Assembly: GCA_028698335.1 (NCBI GenBank)
Contig: JAQVDP010000004.1
Coordinates: forward strand, 208,350-272,349
Length of the DNA: 64,000 bases
Direction: 5' to 3'
Source of the DNA: Nevskiales bacterium
GTDB lineage: Bacteria > Pseudomonadota > Gammaproteobacteria > Nevskiales > Nevskiaceae
Notes under the pieces: model-generated
What the model was told of the DNA's origin: nothing
What the model saw: only the letters and a program-made list of their open reading frames with translations
Databases searched by the model: none
Made by a program: the position numbers and the translations under genes
Shown here: piece by piece, positions 22,383 to 32,727 of the stretch
Layout: the number at the start of each line of letters is the position of its first letter
Position numbering within the stretch: position 1 is the stretch's first letter

Positions 22383-22892
22383 TTACTTGCTCGCCTTGAG
22401 GCGCTTGAGCACTTCGTCGGTGATATCCAGCGCGTCGTCCGAGTACACCGGGTTCTCGATGACCACCATCAGACCCCGCTCCTTGGCGACGTCGTCGATC
22501 ACACCCTTGATCTTGCCCATCATCTCGACGAACAGCTGGCGCTCACGATTCTGGCGCTCTTCCTGGAACTGGCGGCTCTTGTATTCGAAGTCGATCTTGC
22601 GCGTGTTGAGATCCTTCTCCTTCTTCGCGCGATCGCCCGCCGACAGCAGCTCGGCTTCCTTCTTGAAGGAGTCGATGTCCTCGGCCAGCTTCTTGGCCTC
22701 GGCCTGCAGGTCGTTCGCGCGACGCTCGAACTCCTGCTTCATCTTGTCCTGGCCGGTCTTGAACTGGGGCGACTGCTGCACCAGCTCGTTGGACCTGATC
22801 GTCGCGATCTTGTCGATCTGCGCCATCGCCGGCCCTGCCATCAGCATCGATGCCGCCAGTGCCGCTCCTGCAATCGTCTTAACCATCCTCAT
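22383..22892 (-). CDS. skp: Periplasmic chaperone Skp/OmpH
   Basis: 169 residues from MRMVKTIAGAALAASML; an alternative Met 4 codons upstream is possible. A signal peptide ends at PAMAQ (about residue 25). The mature protein is a long charged helical protein (about 45-125, rich in Lys, Glu, Gln) with the OmpH pattern, forming the tentacles of the trimer that holds unfolded outer-membrane proteins in the periplasm. The C-terminus VIENPVYSDDALDITDEVLK is characteristic of OmpH. It follows bamA by 59 bases in the conserved bamA-skp-lpxD order. Confidence 0.95.
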   Translation of the reverse strand: MRMVKTIAGAALAASMLMAGPAMAQIDKIATIRSNELVQQSPQFKTGQDKMKQEFERRANDLQAEAKKLAEDIDSFKKEAELLSAGDRAKKEKDLNTRKIDFEYKSRQFQEERQNRERQLFVEMMGKIKGVIDDVAKERGLMVVIENPVYSDDALDITDEVLKRLKASK

Positions 22893-22951
22893 CGTATCTC
22901 TCATCAATCGTATTTGTAGTGAACCCCTGCCCGCCTTTCGGCGCCGCACCA

Positions 22952-25258
22952 TCAGAAACCCGATCCGAACGTGATCTGGAAGCGATCGGTACGATCACCC
23001 TCCTGCTCGTTCAGCGGGAATGCATAACTCATGTCCAGCAGCCCCAGGAACGGGGTGAACCACGAGAAGGCAATACCGGCCGACTGGCGCAGCTCGTTGA
23101 ACTCGAAGTCACCCGGCTCGGCAAACACGTTGCCGATGTCAAAAAACGCCGACAGTCGGGTCGAACGGCCGTCGCTCTCGATCGGCAGCGGAATGATCAG
23201 CTCGGTCTGCGCCGTGGTGCGCAGCTTACCACCGTAGGGATTGCGATACGGCGTATCCAGCGGTCCGAGCGAGCCATCGCGATAGCCACGGACGGTGCGC
23301 GGTCCACCGGCGAAGAAGTTCTCGTACGGCGGCACGTCGCCTTCACCGCCATATGAATCGACATAGCCGATCGAGCTGTCGAGCTGCACCGTGAACCGGA
23401 ACGGCAGCGGCAGGTATGCCTGCGTCCGGTAGGTCAGGGTGAAGTACTCGATATCGCTGCCCGGCACCGCGATGTCGGCACTCAGTGACTGCAGCGCCCC
23501 GCGTGTCGCGAAGAACGTACGGTTACGCGAGTCGTAGCTGATGCCGGTGCGCAGCTGATAGGTCGAGAAACGCGTCCCGTTGCGCACCACGAACGCCAGC
23601 ACTTCGTCGGAGGTCGTCCCCGGGAAGGTCTCGAGGGCGACGTCTTCGAAGCCCACACCGGCACGCAGCGCCACGTACTCCGACAGCGGAATGCCATACG
23701 TCAGGTTGGCGCCGAGAATGTTCGAGTTGAACCCCGACGAGAAGCGGATCACCGATTCCGATTCGCGATAGGTCAGCGAGATCGACTGGCTGATGCCGTC
23801 CGACGTGAAGTACGGGTCGGTCCAGCCCAGGTTGATGCTGCGCGAGATCGTGTTGTTCTCGATCGACGCATTGACCCGGTTGCCGGTTCCGAGGAAGTTG
23901 GTATGCGTCACCTGGCCGGTGATCAGGAACCCCTGCGAGCCCGAATAACCGACGCCGAACTGCACCGAACCGGGCGGACGCTCCTTGACCTTGAAGCTGA
24001 CGTCGACCAGATCGTCGGTGCCCGGAACCGGGCGGGTATCGACTTCGGCCTCCTCGATGAACGGCAGGCGCGCGAGGCGGACGCGCGAACGTTCGACTGC
24101 GGACTTCGAGTACGGCGCCGCTTCGAGCTGGCGCATCTCGCGCCGCAGGGTCTCGTCGTTGGTGCCGGTGTTGCCGGTAAAGGTGATGCGACGGACGTAA
24201 GCGCGCTTGCCCGGCTCGATGACGTAGTTGATGCTGACCTGTTCGTTGTCCTCGTCGATCTCGGGGACCGGCGTGACCTTGGCGAAGGCATAGCCGACAT
24301 CCGACAGCGCTGCCTCGATCCGGTCGGCCGAGTCGGTCGCCTGCTTGCGTGAGAACGTGTCGCCGGCGCGGGTCGTGGTCAACGCCTGCAGGAACCGCTC
24401 GTTGAGGATGGTCTCGCCGGAGAAGCGCCGGTCCTTGACCGTGTAGATCTTGCCTTCGTCGACGTTGACCGTGATGTAGATCGCTTCCTTGTCAGGCGTC
24501 AGCGCGACCTGGACGGAGTCGATGTTGAACTTCAGATAACCGCGGTCCTGGTAGTACGACTGCAGTTTCTCGAGGTCGCCGACCAGTTTCTGTTTGGAAT
24601 AGCGGTCGCTGCGCTGGAACGGCATCCAGTTCGTCGCGCGCTGCTCGAACTGATCGATCAGCTCCTCGTCAGTGAACACCTTGTTGCCGAGGATGTTGAT
24701 GTCCTGGATCTTGGTGACCTTCCCTTCGGTCACCTTGATGTCGAGGCTGACCCGGTTGTTGGGCTCCTCGGTGACCTTGGAATCGATGGCGACGTCGTAG
24801 AACCCGTTGGCGTAGTACTGGCGACGCATCTCCTGCTCGACTTGGTCGAGCAGTTCGCGGCGGAACAGCTCGCCCTCGGTCAAGCCCAGATCCTTGAGCG
24901 ACTGGTTGAGTTCGTCCCCGCCGATCTTGTCGTTGCCCTCGATCTCGAACTTCGAGATCGCCGGCCGCTCCTGCACCTTGATCAGCAGGACCGACCCGTC
25001 GTGTTCAAGGGCCACATCCTGGAACAGCCCGGACCCGTAGAGCGTGCGGATCGCCTGGCGGGCGGTCGCACTGTCGACCTTGTCGCCCACCGCCAGCGGC
25101 AGGTAGGTCAGCACGGTACCGATCTCAAGGCGCTGCAGCCCCTCCGCCTTGATCTCGGAGATCGTGAAGGGCTCAAAAGCGCTCGCCTTGAAACTCAGCG
25201 CCAGCGCTGCGATCGCGCAGGCAATGGCGGTCCTCGGAAATCTCGTTTTGCTTCTCAC
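22952..25258 (-). CDS. bamA: Outer-membrane protein assembly factor BamA
   Basis: 768 residues. Core of the BAM machine that folds beta-barrels into the outer membrane. Signal peptide 1-27 (ends SFKASA), then five POTRA domains (about 28-425, the first starting FTISEIKAEGLQRLEIGTV), then the barrel. The loop-6 motif reads VRGYRDGSLGP at about 668-678; the commoner form is VRGF, so the Phe is replaced by Tyr here. The last residue is Phe (ITFGSGF), the recognition signal. Located between rseP and skp as in most gammaproteobacteria. Confidence 0.97.
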   Translation of the reverse strand: MRSKTRFPRTAIACAIAALALSFKASAFEPFTISEIKAEGLQRLEIGTVLTYLPLAVGDKVDSATARQAIRTLYGSGLFQDVALEHDGSVLLIKVQERPAISKFEIEGNDKIGGDELNQSLKDLGLTEGELFRRELLDQVEQEMRRQYYANGFYDVAIDSKVTEEPNNRVSLDIKVTEGKVTKIQDINILGNKVFTDEELIDQFEQRATNWMPFQRSDRYSKQKLVGDLEKLQSYYQDRGYLKFNIDSVQVALTPDKEAIYITVNVDEGKIYTVKDRRFSGETILNERFLQALTTTRAGDTFSRKQATDSADRIEAALSDVGYAFAKVTPVPEIDEDNEQVSINYVIEPGKRAYVRRITFTGNTGTNDETLRREMRQLEAAPYSKSAVERSRVRLARLPFIEEAEVDTRPVPGTDDLVDVSFKVKERPPGSVQFGVGYSGSQGFLITGQVTHTNFLGTGNRVNASIENNTISRSINLGWTDPYFTSDGISQSISLTYRESESVIRFSSGFNSNILGANLTYGIPLSEYVALRAGVGFEDVALETFPGTTSDEVLAFVVRNGTRFSTYQLRTGISYDSRNRTFFATRGALQSLSADIAVPGSDIEYFTLTYRTQAYLPLPFRFTVQLDSSIGYVDSYGGEGDVPPYENFFAGGPRTVRGYRDGSLGPLDTPYRNPYGGKLRTTAQTELIIPLPIESDGRSTRLSAFFDIGNVFAEPGDFEFNELRQSAGIAFSWFTPFLGLLDMSYAFPLNEQEGDRTDRFQITFGSGF

Positions 25259-25281
25259 CGGGTTCCGATTTTGTTTAATGA

Positions 25282-26637
25282 TTAATTCAACAGGCGCACG
25301 ATATCGTTATAGAACGCCACGCTCATCAGCAGCGCCAGCAACGTCAGCCCCAACCTTTGTCCCGCCTCTTGGGCACGTTCCGACACCGGCGAACCCTTGA
25401 GCGCCTCAACGGCGTAATACAACAGATGCCCCCCGTCGAGGACCGGCACCGGCAACAGATTCAGCACGCCCAGGCTAATGCTCACCACAGCCATGAAGCT
25501 GAGAAACGACACCAGTCCCACCTGTGCCGAATACCCAGCCACCTGAGCGATCTGAATCGGGCCACTGACGTTCTTCACCGAGACGTCCCCGGTGACCATC
25601 CGCCAGAGCATTTTCAATGTCATCGACGCGATCCGCCACGTCTCGATCGCAGCCTTTGGCAGAGCTTCGAACGCGCCGTATCGGTTAACAGCGCGCAAAT
25701 CCTGCCATAAGTCCCCGGGGTTCGCCACGGCCGCGCCGAAACGCCCGTGGCTGTCGGCACCCTCGCCGACCCTGCCGATGATGACGGTCAGGCTCAGCTC
25801 GCGTCCGTCACGCAGCACGTCGACCTTCACCGCCTCGCCGGGATGCGCCTGCAGCCAGCGCGCCCATTGCTGCCACGACTCGATCTCGACGCCATCATGG
25901 CGCAACAGCGTGTCGCCGGGCTCGAAGCCCGCCTCCGCGGCCGGCTCGCCCGGCAGGACCTGCTCGAGCACCGGCGGCAACGGCGGCTGATACGGGATCA
26001 TGCCCAGATCGTCGAACAGATACTCGGGATCGACACGGACCGCGCTCAGGTCCAGGACGGTGTCGCGCAGCTGCCCGTCGGGGCGTTCGACGGTGATGTC
26101 GAGATCGGCCCGGTCGAGTGCATTCTCGATCAGCACCGTGCGCAATTCCGCCCAGGTATGGACCGGCTCACCGGCAACCGCGACAACCTGCTCCTGCGCC
26201 TGCAAATGGGCCTCCGCGGCAACGGTGCCGGCGGGTGGCTCGCTCAGGATCGGCTTGATGCCCTGGACCCCGATCACGAATACCGCCCAGTACAGCAGAA
26301 CCGCGAGCGCGAAGTTGAACAACGGCCCCGCGGACACGATTGCCATGCGCCGCCACACCGTCGCGTTGTTGAACGCGAGCGGCCGGTCGCCCGGCGCCAC
26401 CGCCTGCTCGCGCTCGTCGAGCATCTTGACGTAGCCGCCGAGCGGGATCGCCGAAATCACCCATTCGACGCCGTCGCGGGCACGGTGCCGCCACAGGGGC
26501 TTGCCGAACCCGATTGAAAACCGCAGCACGCGCACGCCGCACCGGCGCGCCACCCAGTAGTGGCCGAACTCGTGAAACGCCACCAGAACGCCGATCGCAA
26601 CGACGAAACCGCCGACTGAGCGCAGCACCTCAAGCAT
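25282..26637 (-). CDS. rseP: Site-2 intramembrane zinc protease RseP
   Basis: 451 residues. Inner-membrane protease that cleaves anti-sigma-E factor and leftover signal peptides. The zinc motif HEFGH lies in the first transmembrane segment (about 22-26), the third ligand in LLPVPVLDGGHLLYY near 400. Two PDZ domains lie in the periplasmic loop (about 125-200 and 215-300, the second with AAEAGFEPGDTLLRHDGVEI). A final transmembrane segment ends at the C-terminus. The start overlaps the dxr stop by 8 bases, and bamA follows after 23 bases. Confidence 0.97.
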   Translation of the reverse strand: MLEVLRSVGGFVVAIGVLVAFHEFGHYWVARRCGVRVLRFSIGFGKPLWRHRARDGVEWVISAIPLGGYVKMLDEREQAVAPGDRPLAFNNATVWRRMAIVSAGPLFNFALAVLLYWAVFVIGVQGIKPILSEPPAGTVAAEAHLQAQEQVVAVAGEPVHTWAELRTVLIENALDRADLDITVERPDGQLRDTVLDLSAVRVDPEYLFDDLGMIPYQPPLPPVLEQVLPGEPAAEAGFEPGDTLLRHDGVEIESWQQWARWLQAHPGEAVKVDVLRDGRELSLTVIIGRVGEGADSHGRFGAAVANPGDLWQDLRAVNRYGAFEALPKAAIETWRIASMTLKMLWRMVTGDVSVKNVSGPIQIAQVAGYSAQVGLVSFLSFMAVVSISLGVLNLLPVPVLDGGHLLYYAVEALKGSPVSERAQEAGQRLGLTLLALLMSVAFYNDIVRLLN

Positions 26638-27808
26638 CCAGAGTCTCCATCGCTATCCGACGTGCCCAGGCATCGACGCCCAGGATCGCTTCGAGATCGT
26701 CTCCCTGCGGCAGGGCTTCCCGCCCCATCGCCTCCAGGCACCCCGCGATCAGGGGCGCAATCCGTCCGTACGGCAATCGGCCGTCCAGAAACGCTTGGAC
26801 AGCGACTTCGTTGGCTGCGTTCAATACATTCGGCGCGGCGCCGCCGCTACGCAGCGCCTGCCGCGCCAGCCCCAGACAGGGAAACCGGCGCTCGTCCGGA
26901 GCCTCGAACCGCATCCGCGCCAGCGCCGGCAGATCGAGCCCGCCGACACCCGATTCCCAGCGCTCCGGAAACGCGAGCGCGTGCGCGATCGGAACCCGCA
27001 TGTCGGACTGCCCGATCTGCGCAAGCATCGAACCGTCGACGTATTCCACGACCGAATGGATCGCGCTCTCGGGATGGATGACGATCTCGATGTCCGGTTC
27101 GGCCACCGCGTAGAGGACCGATGCCTCGATCAGCTCCAGACCCTTGTTCATCATCGTCGCCGAATCCACCGAGATCTTCGGCCCCATCACCCAGTTCGGA
27201 TGCCGGACCGCCTCCGCCGGCGTCACCGACGCCAGCGCCTCGAGCGGCGTTTCGCGGAACGGCCCGCCGGACGCGGTCAGGATCAGCTTGCGTACACCGC
27301 GCGGCGCGGAGCCGCAGCGGCTGCCCGCGGGCAGACACTGGAAGATTGCGTTGTGCTCGGAATCGATCGGAACCAGCGTGGCGCCCGATCCCGCCGCCGC
27401 CGCCAGCAGCAGCTCCCCGGCCATCACCAGCGGCTCCTTGTTGGCGATCAGCACGCGCTTACCGGCATGCACCGCAGCAAGAGTCGGCAGCAGGCCCGCG
27501 GCGCCAACGATCGCCGACATCACCTGGTCGGCTTCGTCGAGCGCGGCAAGCACCGAGACCGCCTCGGGACCTCCGGACACCTCGCAGCGCAGCCCGGCTT
27601 CGCTCAATCGAACGGCAAGGGTCCGCGCGGCCGCCGCGTCCGCCATGGCCACATATCGCGGGCGGAATTCCGCCACCAGAGCGACCATGGCGTCGACGTC
27701 GCGATGTGCCGTCAGCGCCAGGACCGAGATGCGGTCGCGGTGGCGACCGGCGACGTCGAGCGTATTGCGCCCGATCGTACCGGTTGCGCCGAGAACCACC
27801 AGCTGCAT
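26630..27808 (-). CDS. dxr: 1-deoxy-D-xylulose 5-phosphate reductoisomerase
   Basis: 392 residues from MQLVVLGATGTIGRNTLDV; the open frame begins 90 codons earlier inside cdsA. Second MEP-pathway step, NADPH-dependent conversion of DXP to MEP. The Rossmann motif is GATGTIG (GATGSIG is commoner). LIANKEPLVMAGELL, the metal- and substrate-binding PIDSEHNAIFQCL, TASGGPFRE and HPNWVMGPKISVDSATMMNK are all present. It starts 5 bases after the cdsA stop and is coupled to rseP. Confidence 0.97.
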   Translation of the reverse strand: MQLVVLGATGTIGRNTLDVAGRHRDRISVLALTAHRDVDAMVALVAEFRPRYVAMADAAAARTLAVRLSEAGLRCEVSGGPEAVSVLAALDEADQVMSAIVGAAGLLPTLAAVHAGKRVLIANKEPLVMAGELLLAAAAGSGATLVPIDSEHNAIFQCLPAGSRCGSAPRGVRKLILTASGGPFRETPLEALASVTPAEAVRHPNWVMGPKISVDSATMMNKGLELIEASVLYAVAEPDIEIVIHPESAIHSVVEYVDGSMLAQIGQSDMRVPIAHALAFPERWESGVGGLDLPALARMRFEAPDERRFPCLGLARQALRSGGAAPNVLNAANEVAVQAFLDGRLPYGRIAPLIAGCLEAMGREALPQGDDLEAILGVDAWARRIAMETLDA

Positions 27809-27813
27809 CACCG

Positions 27814-28626
27814 CTACAACCCCGTCAACTGCAGACCCAGCACCATCACGGGCGCCGCCGCCAGGATGCTGTCGACCCGATCGAGGATGCCGCCGTGTCC
27901 GGGCAGAATATGACCGCTGTCCTTGACGCCGACCATCCGCTTGAACATCGATTCGGAGAGATCGCCGATGACCGATGCAACCGCGACGATCAGCGACAGG
28001 CCGAGCAGCGCGGCGACCTGCGCCGCGCCATAGACCTCGAACACGAAAACGCCCGCCGTCAGCGCCCAGGCGGCGCACAGCAGCAAGCCGCCCAGCGCGC
28101 CCTCGATGGATTTGCCCGGTGATATTTCAGGGGCCAGCTTGCGCTTGCCGAACGCGCGCCCGGCCAGAAACGCACCGGTATCCGCGGCAAACACCAGGAA
28201 CAGGACGAACAACAGGCGCAGCGGGCCGTTGGGCATCGCGTGCAGGGTGGCGACGGCGTTGATCGCGGAAACGATCAGCACCAGTCCCAATGCCCCCATC
28301 AGCACCGCACCGGGGCGATGCCGCTGCAGATTCTGTGGATAGCCCGCAAAAACCAGCGGCGCGGCCAGCCACCAAGGCACTGACGCGACCGAGACCAGCG
28401 CATGCGCGGGCACCCGCCAGGCCAGCCCCAGGCATCCCAGCGCGATCGCGGCGTACAGCGCGCGCCGCCCCACGGTGGTCCACCCCATCAGCGCCGCCCA
28501 CTCCCAGGCGATGACGCCGCCAACCGCCGACAGGACCCCGTACAGCCATGCCGTCGGTGCAAACCACACCAGGGACAGCAGCAGCGGGAGCAGAACCAGC
28601 GCCGTGGCGACGCGCTGGATCAGCAT
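27814..28626 (-). CDS. cdsA: Phosphatidate cytidylyltransferase
   Basis: 270 residues from MLIQRVATALVLLPLLLS. A Met 10 codons earlier (28656) is an alternative. Makes CDP-diacylglycerol from phosphatidate and CTP in the inner membrane. About seven hydrophobic segments are visible; the CDS signature lies near the C-terminus (SVIGDLSESMFKRMVGVKDS, about 212-231) followed by LPGHGGILDRVDS. Lies between uppS and dxr, the conserved arrangement. Confidence 0.95.
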   Translation of the reverse strand: MLIQRVATALVLLPLLLSLVWFAPTAWLYGVLSAVGGVIAWEWAALMGWTTVGRRALYAAIALGCLGLAWRVPAHALVSVASVPWWLAAPLVFAGYPQNLQRHRPGAVLMGALGLVLIVSAINAVATLHAMPNGPLRLLFVLFLVFAADTGAFLAGRAFGKRKLAPEISPGKSIEGALGGLLLCAAWALTAGVFVFEVYGAAQVAALLGLSLIVAVASVIGDLSESMFKRMVGVKDSGHILPGHGGILDRVDSILAAAPVMVLGLQLTGL

Positions 28627-28714
28627 GCCGCCACCCTGCACCCGTCCTGCGGGCATGGACGCAGCGGCTGCAACGCACAGTAGATAACCCGGACCTCGTC
28701 TCGCATCACACGCC

Positions 28715-29434
28715 TCAGGCCGCTTCCGGGACACGCCCGTAGCGGCGCTCGCGCCCGACGTACCAGGCCATCGCCTCGGCGAACGCATCATCGTCGAAGT
28801 CCGGCCACAGGACCGGGCTGAAATACAGCTCGGTATAGGCCAGCTGCCAAAGCATGAAATTACTGATCCGGCTCTCTCCGCCGGTGCGGATGAGCAGATC
28901 CGGATCCGGAAACTCGGCCGTGCTCAGCGCCGCGGACAGGTTCTCGGCATCGATCGGACGCCCTTCCGCCGCCAGCCGCTGTGCGGCCTGCAGCAGATCC
29001 CACTGACCGCCATAGCCGACGGCGATGACCAGCACCAGACCGTCGTTGTCGGCGGTCAGCGCCTCGGCCTTTTGCATCTGCGCGCGCAGATCGTCCGAAA
29101 ACCCGGCGTGATCGCCGATGAAACGGATGCGGATGCCATTCTTGTGCAGCGTCTTGACCTCCCGGTCGAGAGTCAGACGAAACAGCTGCATCAACAACTT
29201 GACCTCGACCTCGGGGCGCTTCCAGTTCTCCTGCGAGAACGCGAACAAGGTCAGCACCTCGACGCCGCGACGGGCGGCCTGCCGCACGATCCGCCTGACC
29301 GACCGTACCCCGGCGCGGTGACCGGCCGTACGCGGCTTGCCGCGTTGCCTGGCCCAGCGACCATTGCCGTCCATGATCACGGCGACATGCCGCGGCACGG
29401 AACTCGATGGCGTCTGTGGGACGTCCTTGGTCAT
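28715..29434 (-). CDS. uppS: Undecaprenyl diphosphate synthase
   Basis: 239 residues. Extends farnesyl diphosphate with cis isoprene units to the C55 carrier used for peptidoglycan and O-antigen. [19 protein letters not shown] (about 17-35) holds the catalytic Asp and the basic patch, HRAGVRSVR follows, then [11 protein letters not shown] and [22 protein letters not shown] (split over about 193-214), the C-terminal family motif. frr lies 19 bases upstream and cdsA 88 bases downstream. Confidence 0.97.
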   Translation of the reverse strand: MTKDVPQTPSSSVPRHVAVIMDGNGRWARQRGKPRTAGHRAGVRSVRRIVRQAARRGVEVLTLFAFSQENWKRPEVEVKLLMQLFRLTLDREVKTLHKNGIRIRFIGDHAGFSDDLRAQMQKAEALTADNDGLVLVIAVGYGGQWDLLQAAQRLAAEGRPIDAENLSAALSTAEFPDPDLLIRTGGESRISNFMLWQLAYTELYFSPVLWPDFDDDAFAEAMAWYVGRERRYGRVPEAA

Positions 29435-29453
29435 GGCGTCGGATGCCGATGCC

Positions 29454-30011
29454 TTACATCGACATCAGTTCCTTTTCCTTCGCGGCCGCCACTTCGTCGA
29501 CCTTGTCGATGAACTGGTCGGTCACCTTCTGGATCTCGGCTTCGCCGCGCTTGACGTCGTCCTCGCCGATCTCCTTGTTCTTTTCCAGCTCCCGGATCGA
29601 CGAGTTGGCGTCGCGACGGACGTTGCGGACGGCAACACGCGCGCCTTCGGCTTCGTTGCGCACGACCTTGGCCAGGTCGCGACGACGTTCCTCGGTCAGC
29701 GGCGGCATCACGATCCGGATCACCGTGCCGGCCGTGTTGGGCGTCAGGCCCAGGTCCGAGGTCAGGATCGCCTTTTCGATCGCTCCGACCAGCCCCTTGT
29801 CCCAGGGCGTAATGCTGATCGTGCGCGCGTCCTCGACGCTGACCGAAGCCGCCTGCGAAATCGGCACTTCCGATCCGTAATAGTCGACGCGGACGTGATC
29901 GAGCAGGGCCGCGTTGGCGCGGCCGGTGCGAAGCTTCATCAACTCGGTCTTCAGCGAATCAACGCACTTCTGCATGCGCTGACTGGCATCGTTCTTGATT
30001 TCATTGAGCAT
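29454..30011 (-). CDS. frr: Ribosome recycling factor
   Basis: 185 residues, the standard length. With EF-G it splits post-termination ribosomes. The long helical bundle contains the conserved [20 protein letters not shown] (about 33-52), [16 protein letters not shown] and the Arg-rich [18 protein letters not shown], with the mobile domain in between. It ends ATG-adjacent to uppS and is preceded by pyrH with a 45-base gap. Confidence 0.97.
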   Translation of the reverse strand: MLNEIKNDASQRMQKCVDSLKTELMKLRTGRANAALLDHVRVDYYGSEVPISQAASVSVEDARTISITPWDKGLVGAIEKAILTSDLGLTPNTAGTVIRIVMPPLTEERRRDLAKVVRNEAEGARVAVRNVRRDANSSIRELEKNKEIGEDDVKRGEAEIQKVTDQFIDKVDEVAAAKEKELMSM

Positions 30012-30056
30012 TCAGAGATCTCCGCAGAACGGACGCAGCGGTCCGCAACACTAAGT

Positions 30057-30779
30057 TCAAACGCTGACGCGGGTCCCGATCGTCTCGTCGCCGGAGACGA
30101 TCTCCAGCAACGCGCCGGGCCGATCCATGTCGTAAACCCGCAATCGAATGCCATGGTCACGGCACAGCACCATCGCCGTCTGGTCCATGACCGCGAGCCG
30201 CTTGGACAGCGCCTCGTCGTATGTCAGTTCGGAATACTTCACCGCATCCGGATCCTTCTTCGGATCGGCGGTGTAGATGCCATCGACCTTGGTTGCCTTG
30301 AGCATCAGGTCGGCATTGATCTCCACCGCCCGCAGCGCCGCGGCCGAGTCGGTGGTGAAGAACGGATTTCCGGTTCCCGCCGAGAAGATCACGACCCGGC
30401 CCTTTTCCAGATGCCGGACCGCCCGACGGCGGATGTAGTCCTCACAGACCTGATTGATCTTCAGCGCCGACTGCACCCGGACCGGCACTCCGACGCGTTC
30501 GATCGCGTCCTGCAGCGCCAGCGCGTTGATGACCGTCGCGAGCATCCCCATCTGGTCGCCGGTGACCCGGTCCATCCCGGCCCGGGCCAAACCCTCACCG
30601 CGGAAGATATTGCCCCCGCCGACCACCAGCGCCACCTGCACGCCGCGATCGACGACGCCCTTGATCTCGGTGGCAAGGAAATTCAACACGTCGGCTGAGA
30701 TGCCGAATCCCGCCTGCCCCAACAAGGCCTCTCCGGAGAGCTTCAGCAGGATCCTGTGATAGGCGGGCGTGTCGGTCAT
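30057..30779 (-). CDS. pyrH: UMP kinase
   Basis: 240 residues. Phosphorylates UMP to UDP; hexameric, allosterically controlled by GTP and [16 protein letters not shown] (about 9-21) is the phosphate-binding start; [31 protein letters not shown] and [20 protein letters not shown] are conserved. A 160-base gap separates it from tsf and contains a hairpin, so pyrH-frr may have its own transcript. Confidence 0.97.
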   Translation of the reverse strand: MTDTPAYHRILLKLSGEALLGQAGFGISADVLNFLATEIKGVVDRGVQVALVVGGGNIFRGEGLARAGMDRVTGDQMGMLATVINALALQDAIERVGVPVRVQSALKINQVCEDYIRRRAVRHLEKGRVVIFSAGTGNPFFTTDSAAALRAVEINADLMLKATKVDGIYTADPKKDPDAVKYSELTYDEALSKRLAVMDQTAMVLCRDHGIRLRVYDMDRPGALLEIVSGDETIGTRVSV

Positions 30780-30886
30780 CGGTCGGCTTCGGCTGGAACG
30801 AAAAGGCGAGAAATCGGGTCGGCCCCGCCCATCTGTCAGGACGAAGAACCGGCTGAAACGACCTGTTTGCGCGGGCCGCTTAGCAG

Positions 30887-30909
30887 AAGGCCCCGTGAAC
30901 CGGGGCCTT
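30887..30909 (-). terminator. Hairpin downstream of tsf (weak terminator)
   Basis: AAGGCCCC and GGGGCCTT form a perfect 8-base stem with a 7-base loop, in the gap between tsf and pyrH. No clean T-run follows on the minus strand (CTGCTAAG), so termination is probably partial. Confidence 0.5.
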
Positions 30910-30939
30910 CACCTCGATGGCGGCGGATTCTAGCGCGAA

Positions 30940-31827
30940 TCAGGCCTTGATGCCTGCCTGCGCCATCACTTCCGCAGCAAAATCTTCCTTCTTCTTCTCG
31001 ATGCCTTCGCCGACCGCGAAACGCACGAAACCGGCCACCTTGGCCTGCTTGGCCTGAAGCAGCTTTTCGACGCTCTGGTCCGGCTCCTTGACGAAGGGCT
31101 GCCCGAGCAGCGTGATCTCGCCGACGAACTTGCGCAGCTTGCCTTCGACCATCTTGGCGACGATCTCGGCGGGCTTGCCTTCCGCCTGCTCCGCAACCTG
31201 CGCCTCGATCACGCGACGCTCGTCGGCCAGCATGTCGGCCGGCACCGACGCCGAGTCCAGATACTTCGGGCTCATCGCGGCAATATGCATGGCCAGATCC
31301 TTGGCCAGCGTCTCGTCACCGGCTTCCATCGCGACGATGACACCGATCTTGTCGCCCGGGTGCATGTAGGTCACCAGCGGGCCGGCAGCCTTCTCGACAC
31401 GCTCGAAGCGGCGGATCGTCATGTTCTCGCCGATCTTGCCGATCAGGGCACGACGACGGGCGTCCAGCGTCTCACCGGCGTCGTCGAGCGCGGCCAGCGC
31501 CTCGACGTCGGCCGGTGCCTGCTCGAGCGCGAGCTCGGCCGCACGCTTGGCCAGACCGCGGAAATCGTCACCCTTGGCGACGAAGTCGGTTTCGCAGTTC
31601 AGCTCGACCACGACCACGGCGGCATCGCTCTTGGCGAACGCCAGCACGCCTTCAGCGGCGGTGCGGCCGGCCTTCTTGTCGGCCTTGGCGGCACCGTCCA
31701 TGCGCAGCTTCTCGGCCGCAGCGTCCAGGTTGCCCTCGGTCGCTTCCAGCGCCTTCTTGCAATCGCCCATGCCCGCACCGGTGCGGTCACGCAGTTCCTT
31801 TACGAGGGCGGCAGTAATCTGCGCCAT
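30940..31827 (-). CDS. tsf: Elongation factor Ts
   Basis: 295 residues from MAQITAALVKELRDRTGAGM; one extra Met precedes it. Exchanges GDP for GTP on EF-Tu. The N-terminal UBA-like domain contains ELRDRTGAGMGDCKKALEA, and the core has VELNCETDFVAKGDDF (about 75-90), where the conserved Thr-Asp-Phe-Val contacts EF-Tu. It lies 3 bases after rpsB, the universal rpsB-tsf operon. Confidence 0.97.
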   Translation of the reverse strand: MAQITAALVKELRDRTGAGMGDCKKALEATEGNLDAAAEKLRMDGAAKADKKAGRTAAEGVLAFAKSDAAVVVVELNCETDFVAKGDDFRGLAKRAAELALEQAPADVEALAALDDAGETLDARRRALIGKIGENMTIRRFERVEKAAGPLVTYMHPGDKIGVIVAMEAGDETLAKDLAMHIAAMSPKYLDSASVPADMLADERRVIEAQVAEQAEGKPAEIVAKMVEGKLRKFVGEITLLGQPFVKEPDQSVEKLLQAKQAKVAGFVRFAVGEGIEKKKEDFAAEVMAQAGIKA

Positions 31828-31830
31828 CAA

Positions 31831-32601
31831 TCAACCCTCCGTCTGTTCGGCAGCCTGGCTGCCGCTGTTGGTCTTGGCGTCCTCGGACACCTCTACGAAC
31901 TCGCCACCACCCACGGTGTTGGCGCCGCGGCCGTCGAGGATCGCGTCGGCCATGCACTGCGCATAGACCTTGATCGCACGGGTCGCGTCGTCGTTGCCCG
32001 GGATCACCATGTCGATGAGTTCCGGATCGTTGTTGGTGTCGACCACCGCGATGACCGGGATGCCCAGCTTGCGGGCTTCGGCAACCGCGTTCTTCTCATA
32101 GCCGGTGTCGATCACGAACAGGCAGTCCGGCAGGCTCGGCATTTCCTTGATACCGCCGAGCGAACGGCTCAGCTTCTCCAGCTCGCGCTGGAAGGTCAGC
32201 TGTTCTTTCTTGGTGAGGCGGTTGATCGAGCCGTCCTCGACCTGCTTCTCCATTTCGATCAGGCGCTTGACCGACGCCTTGACCGTCTTGAAGTTGGTCA
32301 GCGTGCCGCCCAGCCAGCGCTGGTTGACGTACGGCATGCCGGCACGCCGGGCTTCTTCCTCGATGGTCTCGCGCGCAGCGCGCTTGGTGCCGACGAACAG
32401 GATGCGACCGCCGTTGGCGGCCAGCTTGCCCGCGAACGAGCAGGCATCCTTGAGCATCGGCAGGGTCTGCTCGAGGTTGATGATGTGGATGCGGTTACGA
32501 TCGCCGAAGATGAATTCGTCCATCTTCGGGTTCCAGTAGCGGGTACGGTGGCCGAAATGGACGCCGGCCTCCAGCAACTGGCGCATGGTGACACTCGCCA
32601 T
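31831..32601 (-). CDS. rpsB: 30S ribosomal protein S2
   Basis: 256 residues from [20 protein letters not shown]; the frame extends 18 codons further but this start matches the family. Seen: [50 protein letters not shown] and DLCF-like [20 protein letters not shown], all S2 hallmarks. The acidic, Gln/Ser-rich tail (about 230-256) is usual. First gene of the minus-strand block, with a strong promoter and a leader of about 120 bases. Confidence 0.97.
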   Translation of the reverse strand: MASVTMRQLLEAGVHFGHRTRYWNPKMDEFIFGDRNRIHIINLEQTLPMLKDACSFAGKLAANGGRILFVGTKRAARETIEEEARRAGMPYVNQRWLGGTLTNFKTVKASVKRLIEMEKQVEDGSINRLTKKEQLTFQRELEKLSRSLGGIKEMPSLPDCLFVIDTGYEKNAVAEARKLGIPVIAVVDTNNDPELIDMVIPGNDDATRAIKVYAQCMADAILDGRGANTVGGGEFVEVSEDAKTNSGSQAAEQTEG

Positions 32602-32727
32602 GGGTGAGACTCCTTGGGTTATAGGCAAACCGCGTCGTTTCAGATCAGCACCCAAGTCGACGCGGATGGATTTTCAAGGACAATACGGCCCCACAGGGGT
32701 TTTCCCGATTGCCTTTGAAGGGCGCGC

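Noticed and set aside
26630..28078. Longer dxr start 90 codons upstream
   Set aside because: The added residues are Arg-rich shadow of cdsA; the family starts at the Rossmann strand from 27808.
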